NCBI RefSeq assembly: GCF_014268785.2
Contig: NZ_JABWRD020000003.1
Coordinates: forward strand, 558,001-622,000
Source of the DNA: Pseudomonas shirazensis
GTDB lineage: Bacteria > Pseudomonadota > Gammaproteobacteria > Pseudomonadales > Pseudomonadaceae
Reading direction: 5' to 3'
Length of the DNA: 64,000 bases
Shown here piece by piece: positions 26,062 through 35,162 of the stretch (position 1 is the stretch's first letter; every line of letters begins with the position of its first letter). The position numbers and the translations under genes are program-made. The notes beneath the pieces were generated by a model that was given only the letters and a program-made list of their open reading frames with translations, was not told the DNA's origin and made no database searches.

Positions 26062-28686
26062 TTGAAACCTAGCGTCAGCCAACTCTTTAAAGACTGGATG
26101 ATTGAGACGGGCAAAGCCCCAACCACGGCCAATAATTATGCCAGTGGTGTTAACACTGTTTCGAACGATTATGGTCGAGACGTGTTTGAAATTGACAGCA
26201 TCGATGACCTCGAACAGGTTTATCAGATCTACAGCCCAGGAGGGGCGCGCGCAGCAATCGGTGGCAGCAATAGCGGTAATGTTTATAACGGCCTCAAGCA
26301 GTGGCTGGAGTTTCGGCGTACTCAGCTTCAACTGAGTCCTGGTCTAGCGCCGATGGATCTTGAAGGCTATGCCGATCCTCGGGTACGACAGCTGCTGAAC
26401 AAAGGCACTGCGCATGAGCAGGCATGGGTGCGGACGTTGTTGGGCATTATGCGCCAAAGCTACCCGCAGGCTGATCACTGGACGGTAAACGTCAACCCCT
26501 CGGACATTCGTATCGGCGTTCGACAACTGAACGCCCTGAAAGGCAAGCCCGTATTCAGCTTGTATTGGGACTGGGGCAAGATTCGCTGTTCGCTGCGAAA
26601 GGTTGCAGACCATCGAGAGTTGATGGAAACCGCCGGCCTGGCCTGGGAAATTGAGTCAGATGCGTGCCCAACCGCGGCGGAGATTAAGGAGTGGCTCGAT
26701 TCCGTTGACGACGTACTCGGGGAGAGAGGATTGACGCTCAACGGATCAAGTTTCGTGCCCCTTGATTATCATCAGTCCGAGCAAGAGGAATTCACTATGG
26801 CGGCAGCCGCCTCAGTACCTGCACTTAACCAGATCCTGTTTGGGCCACCCGGTACCGGTAAAACCTACGCCACCATCGACAGCGCTTTGAAGGTGCTCGA
26901 CCCTGCATACCTTGACGAGCAGTTGGACAATCGCGAGGCACTTAAGCAGCGCTTCGACGAGCTGGTGGGCCAAGATCGCATCCGTTTTGTCACCTTCCAC
27001 CAGAGTTTCAGTTACGAAGACTTCGTTGAAGGGCTGCGAGCGACCACTGACGAAGCAACTCAGCAGCTGCGGTATGAGGTGGTGGACGGGGTGTTCAAAT
27101 CACTCTGTGAGGCGGCGGCAGCCAAGGTTACTCAGCAGGCTGAGGCACCGACCGAAGTTGGCCAACGACGCATTTGGAAAATGTCGTTGGGCAACACTCT
27201 GGGCGAAGACGCCAGCATTTATCAGGAGTGCCTGGCGGGTGATTACGTGTTGCTGGGCTACGGTGATGCTATCGACTTTTCAGGGTGCACGAGCCGCCAG
27301 CAAGTCCAAGAGCGCTTTGCTGCAGCCGGTGTGAAACCTGAAAGCCCGGCGACGGACTATGGCATCACCAGCGTGACCGCCTTCGTCGCGCGGATGAAAG
27401 TGGGCGACCTGATTGTCGTGTCTGATGGCAATTTCAAGTTCCGGGCGATTGGTGAGGTGACAGGGGACTACCTGTTCAAGCCGCACGCGGAGTATGAGGC
27501 TGGCTATTCGCAAATGCGCCCGGTGAAATGGTTGCGCCAATACCAGCCGTCACTGCCTCACACTGAGTTGCTCAACGGGCAATTCAGCCAGATGACCCTT
27601 TACGAGCTGAAAGCACCAACCCTGAACCGAGACAAGCTTAAAGCGCTACTCGGTGCTCCCGAAGTGGGCCCTGGTGCTTTGCTACACGTGGGGCAGCGTT
27701 TTAGTCAAGGTTATGTGGTGCGCAGCGTTGGGCAGGAATTGGTGGAGTTGGACAAGCCCAAGGGCGGCGTACTACCGCTGCCATTGAGCTTGTTGCGGCA
27801 GCTGCTGGCTTATGTGCGAAGTGGCCAAATTACCGTTGAAGATATCCGGCGTGGGCGAGTGTTTGAGAAGGTCCCCGAAGCCGAAATGGAAAAGCACATG
27901 GTTAACGGCTACCAACATGTGTTTGCACCGATGGTTGAGCAGCTTTTGAAACCGCAAGCGAGCAGCGCGGTGACTGATGCTCGCGTGCTGATCATTGATG
28001 AAATTAACCGGGGCAATATTTCGCGCATTTTCGGTGAGTTGATCACGCTGATCGAACCCTCTAAGCGTGCCGGCGAAGAAGAGGCGCTGTCGGTAGTGTT
28101 GCCCTACTCCAAGCAGCGCTTCAGCGTGCCCAGCAACCTGCATTTGATCGGCACCATGAATACCACCGACCGTTCCTTGGCCGGTTTGGATATGGCGCTG
28201 CGCCGTCGCTTTGTTTTCCAGGAGATGCCACCACGTCCTGAGCTACTGGATGATGTGGTAGTGCAGGGGCTGAACATTGGCCAACTGTTGCGCGTGATGA
28301 ACCAGCGCATAGAAGTACTGCTGGACCGCGATCATTGCCTGGGGCACGCCTATTTCATGCCGCTTAAGGACGATGGGTCGCTGGAGCGTTTGGAGGCAAT
28401 CTTCCGCAGCCAGATTCTGCCGCTGTTACAGGAGTATTTCTTCGAGGACTGGCAGCGCATTCAGTGGGTTTTCAATGACCATCGTAAGCTATCAGTCGAC
28501 CGATTCGTAGTGCCGGATGAGCAGGATTTGACAGCGCTTTTTGGTGACATCAGCGTGCCGGCGCAAGGCCCGACCTGGCGCATTAACCATGAAGCTTTTA
28601 AGCGCATATCTGCCTACTTCGGCGTCATCGCGGCAAATACCAAGGTCGTGATGCCTGCTGAGGTATTTGAGGAGGCGGGCGCGTGA
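26062..28686 (+). CDS. McrB-like AAA+ GTPase/ATPase with N-terminal extension and EVE-like insert
   Basis: 874 residues from a TTG start; GGAG lies about 10 bp upstream. Residues 1-90 have a helical pattern (FKDWMIETGKAPTTANNYAS) like the core-binding SAM domain of tyrosine recombinases. About 100-245 is a second unassigned region. The motor follows: Walker A FGPPGTGKT (260-268), Walker B plus McrB signature LIIDEINRGNISRIFGELI (about 643-661), and sensor region GTMNTTDRSLAGLDMALRRRF split around 697-717. Between Walker A and B, about 370-510, lies an insert (VGDLIVVSDGNFKFRAIGEV) resembling an EVE/PUA-like modified-base reader. The next gene is McrC-like and overlaps by 4 bp. Together they should form a type IV system against modified DNA. 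The domain calls outside the motor are tentative. Confidence 0.88.
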   Translation: MKPSVSQLFKDWMIETGKAPTTANNYASGVNTVSNDYGRDVFEIDSIDDLEQVYQIYSPGGARAAIGGSNSGNVYNGLKQWLEFRRTQLQLSPGLAPMDLEGYADPRVRQLLNKGTAHEQAWVRTLLGIMRQSYPQADHWTVNVNPSDIRIGVRQLNALKGKPVFSLYWDWGKIRCSLRKVADHRELMETAGLAWEIESDACPTAAEIKEWLDSVDDVLGERGLTLNGSSFVPLDYHQSEQEEFTMAAAASVPALNQILFGPPGTGKTYATIDSALKVLDPAYLDEQLDNREALKQRFDELVGQDRIRFVTFHQSFSYEDFVEGLRATTDEATQQLRYEVVDGVFKSLCEAAAAKVTQQAEAPTEVGQRRIWKMSLGNTLGEDASIYQECLAGDYVLLGYGDAIDFSGCTSRQQVQERFAAAGVKPESPATDYGITSVTAFVARMKVGDLIVVSDGNFKFRAIGEVTGDYLFKPHAEYEAGYSQMRPVKWLRQYQPSLPHTELLNGQFSQMTLYELKAPTLNRDKLKALLGAPEVGPGALLHVGQRFSQGYVVRSVGQELVELDKPKGGVLPLPLSLLRQLLAYVRSGQITVEDIRRGRVFEKVPEAEMEKHMVNGYQHVFAPMVEQLLKPQASSAVTDARVLIIDEINRGNISRIFGELITLIEPSKRAGEEEALSVVLPYSKQRFSVPSNLHLIGTMNTTDRSLAGLDMALRRRFVFQEMPPRPELLDDVVVQGLNIGQLLRVMNQRIEVLLDRDHCLGHAYFMPLKDDGSLERLEAIFRSQILPLLQEYFFEDWQRIQWVFNDHRKLSVDRFVVPDEQDLTALFGDISVPAQGPTWRINHEAFKRISAYFGVIAANTKVVMPAEVFEEAGA

Positions 28687-29993
28687 GCGCAATCATCAGC
28701 GTTCGTGAGTATGCCCGCCTGACCACGGCTGCCGTCGCACCTGGCAGCTTGGATTGTGCGCAAATTTCGGAAAGTGCTTTCGAATGGTTATGCGAGCTGA
28801 GCGCCAGCTTCAACCGGAATGGCGCTTCGCTGCTGCATATTGAAGGGCGCCGTACGCTGAAGTGGGATTCCTATGTGGGCATGCTGGAAACACCCTGTGG
28901 CACGCGATTAGAGATACTGCCCAAGCACCACGAGCAAGAAGATTGCCTGGTGAAGAGCCGGCGGTTACTGCGCAAGCTAATACAGCATGCCTTACATCTG
29001 AAGCCGCGTGAGACGTCAGTGGCCAGCTTGGATTTGTTCGATGCGCCGCTCAGTGAGTGGGTGATAGGGCAGTTTCTTGCTGAGCTGGATTTATTGGTAA
29101 AGCGGGGTGTGCGCTTCGACTACCGGCGTATCGAAGAAGAGCAACGCTTTTTACGTGGTCAGTTGAACGTTGTGGCACAAATGCGCCAGCCACCGGGAAG
29201 ACAGCATCACTTCCAAATTCGGCATGACATCTTTTTGCCGGACCGGGCCGAGAACCGCTTGCTGAAGCTGGCGCTGGAGCAGGTGGCTAAAAAGACCCAA
29301 CAGCCCGCCAATTGGCGCCTGGCTAACGAACTGCGCACCATGCTCGCCGAGTTGCCGGTTAGCCGGCAGGTAAGCCAAGATTTCCGTGCCTGGAGCGGGG
29401 ACAGGCTGATGGCGCACTACCAAGCGGTCAAGCCCTGGTGTGAGCTGATACTTAACCAGCAGATGCCTATTGCCGTAAGCGGTGAGTGGCGAGGGATGAG
29501 CCTGCTCTTTCCTATGGAAAAGCTGTTTGAAAGTTACGTCGAAGGCTGGCTGCGCCGGCGATTGTCGCCGGCAGTACGGCTTACAGCGCATGCTGCACGG
29601 CATAGCCTGTGCGTGCATGATGGCAGCGCTATGTTCCGTTTGGAGCCTGACCTTTTGCTGGAGCAGGGCGAGAGAGCTTGGGTGTTAGATACCAAGTGGA
29701 AGCGCTTGGATGGGGGCGATAGACGGAATAAGTATGGGTTGAGCCAAGCCGATTTTTATCAGCTGTTTAGCTACGGTCATCGGTATTTGGATGGGAGCGG
29801 GGAGTTGGCCTTGATTTATCCGCGGACTGCGCAGTTTTCGGCGCCTTTGCCAGCGTTTGAGTTCAGCTCGGAAATGCGGCTTTGGGTGTTGCCGTTTGAT
29901 GTTGAGGGAGATGAGCTGTTGATTGGTGGGGAGATGGGATTTGGGAGGTGCTTAACGGGGCAAATTGAATCAGGTTGCAAATTCTCTGATTAA
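28683..29993 (+). CDS. McrC-like PD-(D/E)xK nuclease subunit
   Basis: 436 residues; its GTG overlaps the McrB-like stop (GTGA). The N-terminal ~200 residues match the McrC family, with a LEILPKHH segment near residue 80 and FDYRRIEEEQRFLRGQLN near 150. The nuclease domain has MFRLEPDLLL (Asp about 323) and AWVLDTKWKRL (D-x-K about 336-338), the PD-(D/E)xK catalytic positions. It would be the cleavage partner recruited by the McrB-like motor. Codon use becomes more AT-tolerant toward the 3' end. Confidence 0.88.
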   Translation: MSAIISVREYARLTTAAVAPGSLDCAQISESAFEWLCELSASFNRNGASLLHIEGRRTLKWDSYVGMLETPCGTRLEILPKHHEQEDCLVKSRRLLRKLIQHALHLKPRETSVASLDLFDAPLSEWVIGQFLAELDLLVKRGVRFDYRRIEEEQRFLRGQLNVVAQMRQPPGRQHHFQIRHDIFLPDRAENRLLKLALEQVAKKTQQPANWRLANELRTMLAELPVSRQVSQDFRAWSGDRLMAHYQAVKPWCELILNQQMPIAVSGEWRGMSLLFPMEKLFESYVEGWLRRRLSPAVRLTAHAARHSLCVHDGSAMFRLEPDLLLEQGERAWVLDTKWKRLDGGDRRNKYGLSQADFYQLFSYGHRYLDGSGELALIYPRTAQFSAPLPAFEFSSEMRLWVLPFDVEGDELLIGGEMGFGRCLTGQIESGCKFSD

Positions 29994-30590
29994 TAACTTT
30001 GATACCGGGTTGCATTTGGAGACAGGTATAGCGTGTGACCTATTCCTAGCCTGCCAAAAACAATAGTGATGACTTTAAGCCGACCTCCGCCCCAATCGCT
30101 GCCAAGCTGGTCGAAGCGTCAGCCGGCTACGACTGATCTGTTCGAGCTCCTGCTCAGATAGTGGGCCTCGCCTTGGCGCCAACGCGGCGTATCCAACTCG
30201 CGGCACAGGCGGTCATCATCATGCGCTGCACTTGCCTGAGGTTTTTCACCACGATCAAATCCGCCTCGAGGGCTGCTCTTCAGGCTAAACGGGTAGATTT
30301 GGAAAATCGCTGCGTTTCAGGACGCCGAATCTAGGGGTTGAGCTTTCAGCTTTACGACAGTTACGGCTCAGGCTAAGGTGCTGGCATAAGGACATTATCC
30401 TCCAGCATTTGTCCACGGAAGGTTCCTGGGTGCGCGTAATGCGCCCGCTCACTCCGAGTTTGTGGTACCCCCGCAAAAGCGCGCTTGGCAGGGTGCTGTC
30501 ATTGATCCCACTGGATTGGTCTTTGGCGCATCAGTGTGGGTAATGCGGCCTTACTGAACATCAAAAAATGCTTAATTGAAGGCGGATGGT
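29994..30590. other. Gene-poor spacer with a probable decayed coding relic
   Basis: No intact gene is visible. On the minus strand around 30085-30290 a frame can be followed (DRLCRELDTPRW, then GEAHYL) that needs one frameshift to continue into SEQELEQISRSRLTLRPAW before a stop near 30092. That pattern suggests a degraded gene, but I cannot name it. The zorA promoter must also lie in the right part; no clear -35/-10 pair is visible. Confidence 0.35.
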
Positions 30591-32783
30591 ATGGATTTTT
30601 CGACGCTGCGGCACCTATGGGATGGTGCAAGCTCCGAGCAGTTGATCGCACCCTTAATGGTTGCTGGGTTTGTCGCCATTTTGTGCACCTTTTATTTTTT
30701 CCACTATTTCTACAAATCTTTCGGTCTTAGCGCCCAGCTGAAGCGTTTGATCAAAAGCTTGGAGAACGCAAAAACAGTTCTCCCGTCAGATCGGCGATCA
30801 GAGCTGGAGCGACTGTTCAAAGGCACCAATCTGGAGCATTCGTGGCGCGAATATGCCGAAACGCTGCACGACCAATATGAGCTCAAGGAAGGCGAACAGG
30901 TAATTGGCCGATCGCGAGCCACCGCAGCAGCTGCACACTTCTTTTCACCGCAAAGTGTGGTTGATACCCCGCTGGGGACCGAATTCTATAAACATCTGCC
31001 TGGCATTTTGACCGGGATCGGTATTGTCGGAACCTTCTTCGGCTTGATGCTAGGCCTCCAGCACTTTGACCCGAGCACACCCGAACAGGTTAACGCCAGC
31101 GTCGATAAACTATTGAAAGACGTGTTGTTCGCATTCTTCGGCTCCTCCATTTCAATCATGGCCTCCATCGCTGTCACGCTCACTGAAAAGTTGCGTTTGG
31201 GGCACTGTTACAAGCTGCTTGAGGCACTCAACGAAACGATCGACGGGCTTTTTGACAGCGGTGTCGGTGAGGAATACCTGGCTGAGCTGGTGCGCTCTAG
31301 TGCTGAAAGCTCGGTGCAAACCCGCCAGCTGAAGGACAGCCTGGTGACTGATCTGCGGGAAATGTTACAGAACCTGGTTGATACCCAGGTCCGTGAAAGC
31401 CTCAAATTGGCAGATACCTTGTCGACGACGTACCGCGACTCTGGGCAGCTGTTGGCCGACCAGGTGAGCGGTGCAATCGAGAACAGCCTCAAATCGCCGC
31501 TTGAAGCCATCGCGGGTGCCGTGCAGGCCGCCAGTGGCGATCAGTCCGGGCAGGTACAGAATCTGCTTCAGGATGTTCTGGTTGCCTTCATGAACAAGCT
31601 GGAAGGTACGTTCGGCCAGCAGTTCAATGGCCTGCACGAGTTGATGGGCCAGTCGGTTGCCGCCATGCAGTCGATGCAGCAGGGCTTCTCGACGCTGATC
31701 CAGGATATGCGTTCGGCTAGCGAGTCCTCGAATCAAAGCAGTTCGACCATGATTGCCCAGCTACTGGCCGATATGCAGGCAGGACAAAACGCCATGCAAG
31801 CCGGGATGAACGAGATGCTCGCCAATCTTCAGGCTTCGGTTGCCCGTATCGGCAACGAAGGAGAGGGGGCTGGCGCGCGAATGGCCGAGCAACTGGAGAA
31901 GCTGTTCGCTCAAAGCGAGGCTCGCCAACAGGCAATGGCTGAGAATCTCCAGGCTTTTGTCGAGTCGATCAAGCAGAGCATCGGCCAAGGCCAACAGGAA
32001 ACCATGGCCAAGATTGCAGGCTCGGTCGAGGTGCTGGGTGAGCAGCTTTCTGCAGTCTTCAAGCAACTGGAACAGGGCCAGCAGCAGATGGATCAATCCA
32101 CCCGCGCTGCCCAGGCAGACCTGCACCAAGGTACCCGCGAACTGGTGGGCGGCCTCGACGAGCAGGTCAAGGCGTTGCTGCAGACGGTTTCCGAGCAACA
32201 GAAGTCTGCCCAGGACACCGTCAATGCATTGAGTGCCCAGACTGAGCAGCATCTGCAAAGTATGCAGCTGGGTGCGGATAAGATGCGGGCGGCGGCTGAG
32301 CGGTTTGAAACCGCCGGACAAAGCGTTGCGCGAGCCAGTGAGTCGACTGCAGGGCTGATGGGTACATTCCAGGGCGCAGGAGCTGAGCTTGCACAGGCAT
32401 CCCGTGAGCTGAATACCGTAGTCGCGGACTACCGGAACAATCGTGAAGCGCTCGCGAAAACGCTCGCGGTCATCGAAGGGGTAGTTGCCAGTGCTCAAGG
32501 GGAAGCCAGCGGTCGCAGTCAGTATCTCCAGGACCTGAAGGTTCAAAGCGAGCGGATGCAGGCACTTAACCGTGAAGTGTATGAATACCTCGAAAACATC
32601 AGTGGTGTGCTGGGTAACGGCTTCAAGGAATTCGGTGAGGGTATGGACCGGGCGTTGAGGCAAACCTTGGGCAGCCTCGACACCGAGCTCGATAAAGCAG
32701 TCAAGAGCCTCGCTGGCGGTGTGGAAGGGGTCAAAGAAAGCCTCGAAGACTTCAGCGACATCATGGAACGCATCAGGCGGTAA
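30591..32783 (+). CDS. zorA: ZorA, MotA-like proton channel with long cytoplasmic tail (Zorya)
   Basis: 730 residues from the ATG at 30591 (GAAGG 8 bp upstream; an in-frame TTG at 30576 is less likely). Three hydrophobic segments are visible, about 18-45, 134-158 (LPGILTGIGIVGTFFGLML) and 177-200 (VLFAFFGSSISIMASIAV), as in MotA/ExbB proteins. From about 215 to the end is a continuous helical, Gln/Ala/Glu-rich coiled coil, the tail that distinguishes ZorA from MotA. With ZorB it should form an inner-membrane proton-driven motor that senses phage infection and signals through the tail. It is first of a zorABCD operon, with 13 bp to zorB. Confidence 0.95.
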   Translation: MDFSTLRHLWDGASSEQLIAPLMVAGFVAILCTFYFFHYFYKSFGLSAQLKRLIKSLENAKTVLPSDRRSELERLFKGTNLEHSWREYAETLHDQYELKEGEQVIGRSRATAAAAHFFSPQSVVDTPLGTEFYKHLPGILTGIGIVGTFFGLMLGLQHFDPSTPEQVNASVDKLLKDVLFAFFGSSISIMASIAVTLTEKLRLGHCYKLLEALNETIDGLFDSGVGEEYLAELVRSSAESSVQTRQLKDSLVTDLREMLQNLVDTQVRESLKLADTLSTTYRDSGQLLADQVSGAIENSLKSPLEAIAGAVQAASGDQSGQVQNLLQDVLVAFMNKLEGTFGQQFNGLHELMGQSVAAMQSMQQGFSTLIQDMRSASESSNQSSSTMIAQLLADMQAGQNAMQAGMNEMLANLQASVARIGNEGEGAGARMAEQLEKLFAQSEARQQAMAENLQAFVESIKQSIGQGQQETMAKIAGSVEVLGEQLSAVFKQLEQGQQQMDQSTRAAQADLHQGTRELVGGLDEQVKALLQTVSEQQKSAQDTVNALSAQTEQHLQSMQLGADKMRAAAERFETAGQSVARASESTAGLMGTFQGAGAELAQASRELNTVVADYRNNREALAKTLAVIEGVVASAQGEASGRSQYLQDLKVQSERMQALNREVYEYLENISGVLGNGFKEFGEGMDRALRQTLGSLDTELDKAVKSLAGGVEGVKESLEDFSDIMERIRR

Positions 32784-32796
32784 CGGAGGCTAGTCG

Positions 32797-33540
32797 ATGT
32801 TTGGTAAGCAAATGCCTTCGGCTGCCCGTTCCAAGGACGAGGGAGAGAAGCCTTTCTGGATTTCCTTTGCTGATTTGATGACCGCGATGATGATTCTGTT
32901 TCTCGTGGTCATGGTGGCGGCTTTGAGCTCCGTGACGCAGCGGATCAACCAGGCGGAGCAGGGGGAGAAGCAGCGTAGCAAGGACATCAGTCAGATTTGC
33001 GAGCACCTGAGCCTCAAGGCGAAGACTGCCAGCAAGACCATCGTCGTGGACTGCAAGGACAACCGGATCAGCTTCGGCGATGCTGGCCGCTTTGGGCATA
33101 ACCAGTACGCGCTGAGCAACGATGGCCAATCGGCACTTCAGGAGGTCGTGCCGATGATTCTGGACGCGGCCAACAGTGAAGAGGGGCGTAAATGGTTCAA
33201 GCAGGTTGTGATCGAAGGGTCGACCGACACTGACGGTTCCTACCTGTATAACTTGCACCTGTCATTGCAGCGTTCGGAGTGGGTGATGTGCAGCCTGCTC
33301 GATAGTCGCAGCCCGCTCCAGGTCGGATTGTCGCCGGAGCATCAACAGCAGATCAGATCGATGTTTCTGGCGGGTGGCGTGTCGTTCAACAATGCAAAGG
33401 ACACCAAGGAAGAAAGCCGGCGAGTCGAGTTGCGCATGCAATTCTTTGGCTTGAAGGAGAAGGAGAGCAGTCTCAAGCCTGATGTGCCGGTGTTCACTAA
33501 CACTGACGTGGAAAAATGTCAGTTGGCGATGAATCGATGA
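32797..33540 (+). CDS. zorB: ZorB, MotB-like stator with OmpA-type peptidoglycan-binding domain (Zorya)
   Basis: 247 residues; ribosome site GGAGG lies just upstream. A single membrane helix follows a short N-terminus (FWISFADLMTAMMILFLVVM). Asp26 in this helix is the expected proton-carrying residue, at the position I recall for E. coli ZorB. Residues about 100-230 form the OmpA-like peptidoglycan-binding domain (VVIEGSTDTDGSYLYNLHLS, SLQRSEWV). It partners ZorA as the wall-anchored half of the motor. Its stop overlaps the next gene's ATG. Confidence 0.95.
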   Translation: MFGKQMPSAARSKDEGEKPFWISFADLMTAMMILFLVVMVAALSSVTQRINQAEQGEKQRSKDISQICEHLSLKAKTASKTIVVDCKDNRISFGDAGRFGHNQYALSNDGQSALQEVVPMILDAANSEEGRKWFKQVVIEGSTDTDGSYLYNLHLSLQRSEWVMCSLLDSRSPLQVGLSPEHQQQIRSMFLAGGVSFNNAKDTKEESRRVELRMQFFGLKEKESSLKPDVPVFTNTDVEKCQLAMNR

Positions 33541-35162
33541 CCAGCTCGATCGCGAGGCTTTCCGTCGCCATTAGCAAAAGCCTGTCAGCTCATCGCACAG
33601 TGCATGCCCCAGAGCCGTTGGAGCGCTTCCCTCGTCTGACTGCTGCGGGAGTCGACCTTTACGAGCGGTTCGAGCGCGCTGAAAAGGCCTTGCCGCCACC
33701 CGAAGAAAAGCGCCGTGCTGCGATAAGCAAATTTCGCAATGTGCTGCCACTTAACGCTTCAGAATGGCGCCTGGTGTTTGCCGGCCTTTCGGACAAGAGT
33801 GAACGCGTCGGACCGATATTGGACGATGACCAGCTTTACGCCCGGGTGCATAAAGAAGTTCATAAGCGTATCGAGAAGCGAGAACTGAGCCGCCGGGACT
33901 GGTTGGCGCTGTGCTTCAGCTACTTTGGCTACGATGCCGCTACGCCCGAGCAGAACGCCAATTGGTGCCTATTGCGCGAAGATGTTCAGCTCGGTTTCGA
34001 ATGTGTCCGCGACCAGCAGAAGCGCGTGAAGGAATGGGTGCAGATCGTTCAGCAACATCAGGAGCTTTTTTCCGAGCAAGCAGGTGCCACGCTGGGTGAC
34101 CAAATGTTCAAGGGCGAGATCAGCGACCTTTCGGCATTGCAGACGATTGCACAGATCCCCGACAAAAGTTGGCTGTGGAACAGGATTTTTAGCGTACTGG
34201 TTTCTCGTATTTTCTTGTTGGATGACGCTGAGTTCTCTCAGCGTTTGGCCGACCTGGTCGACATCGGCCGGCAGCACCAGGGGTACATGAATCAGATTCT
34301 GAGTGCATGCCTGTCGCGTTACCACTTGGCAGCTTATCGGGAGAAGCCATCGTCACTGCTCAAACAGCTCGCGCTCGACAATTGGGGTAGTCCGCAGATC
34401 CGCTCCAGACAAAACAGCTGGCTGCAGTATGTCGATAAAGATGTCTGTGCGATGGTTGTGGCGTGGTTTGCGAAGGAGGATCTGGAACACTTCTTCAACC
34501 TGCTGAAGGGCGATGATGACGTCGACCAGTCACGCCTTTTCTACTGGCTGCGGTTTGCCAACCAGATGAGCTACACCAGAATCATCATGGGCTCGGATGC
34601 ATGGAGTAACGAAGGTCGAGACTTTGCTCATTTCCGTGAAAAGAACAAAGGGCGTCTTGGCCGCCTGATAGGCGCAGCTGGTCATAACAATGCTGTCGTC
34701 ATGCAGATCGGGAACTACTTTTTCGTGGAGTTCTCGGGAATGGGCGCCTGCTATGTGTATCAGGCAGACAAAGCTCCGTTTGATCCAGAGAAGTCCCAGC
34801 TTGGACTCGCTACCGAAATTAAGCAGCGCCATCGTGTGGTGGAGTGGATGCGTCACTTCCCGGCGCCGAGCCGCTCAGATCGCGTTGAGGGATGGCTGAT
34901 CAAGTTCGATGACACCCTAGAGGGACTGGGCATTCGTATTCAAAGCCATGAGGTAGAGCCTGTCACGTCAAGACTGCTGTCGTTTGACTATCAGCTTCGT
35001 AAGTCCATGAGGTCAGTAAAACACACGCTCCATGATCGACGTGCGCAGGGCGGTGCAATCCATATTCAACTAGAAGAAAACGATCAGGCTGCAACCATCG
35101 CCCTCCGGCGATTGGGCTTTAAGCCCGAGAACAATAAGCCACTACGGTTCTGGAGAGAGTGA
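33537..35162 (+). CDS. zorC: ZorC, EH-signature protein (Zorya type I)
   Basis: 541 residues from the ATG at 33537, chosen for its ATGA overlap with zorB; an in-frame ATG at 33516 is also possible. The C-terminal half carries the region known as the EH signature domain: WSNEGRDFAHFREKN, then NYFFVEFSGMGACYVY and a VVEWMRHFPAP segment. The defining Glu and His are probably E398 and H440 by this numbering. The N-terminal half is helical. In Zorya type I, ZorC works with ZorD in the cytoplasm downstream of the ZorAB signal and binds DNA. Its position between zorB and a helicase gene fixes the assignment. Confidence 0.9.
   Translation: MTSSIARLSVAISKSLSAHRTVHAPEPLERFPRLTAAGVDLYERFERAEKALPPPEEKRRAAISKFRNVLPLNASEWRLVFAGLSDKSERVGPILDDDQLYARVHKEVHKRIEKRELSRRDWLALCFSYFGYDAATPEQNANWCLLREDVQLGFECVRDQQKRVKEWVQIVQQHQELFSEQAGATLGDQMFKGEISDLSALQTIAQIPDKSWLWNRIFSVLVSRIFLLDDAEFSQRLADLVDIGRQHQGYMNQILSACLSRYHLAAYREKPSSLLKQLALDNWGSPQIRSRQNSWLQYVDKDVCAMVVAWFAKEDLEHFFNLLKGDDDVDQSRLFYWLRFANQMSYTRIIMGSDAWSNEGRDFAHFREKNKGRLGRLIGAAGHNNAVVMQIGNYFFVEFSGMGACYVYQADKAPFDPEKSQLGLATEIKQRHRVVEWMRHFPAPSRSDRVEGWLIKFDDTLEGLGIRIQSHEVEPVTSRLLSFDYQLRKSMRSVKHTLHDRRAQGGAIHIQLEENDQAATIALRRLGFKPENNKPLRFWRE

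Noticed and set aside
30591..33540. Flagellar motor genes motA/motB
   Set aside because: The ~500-residue coiled-coil tail of the first protein and the following ZorC and ZorD genes identify a Zorya system.
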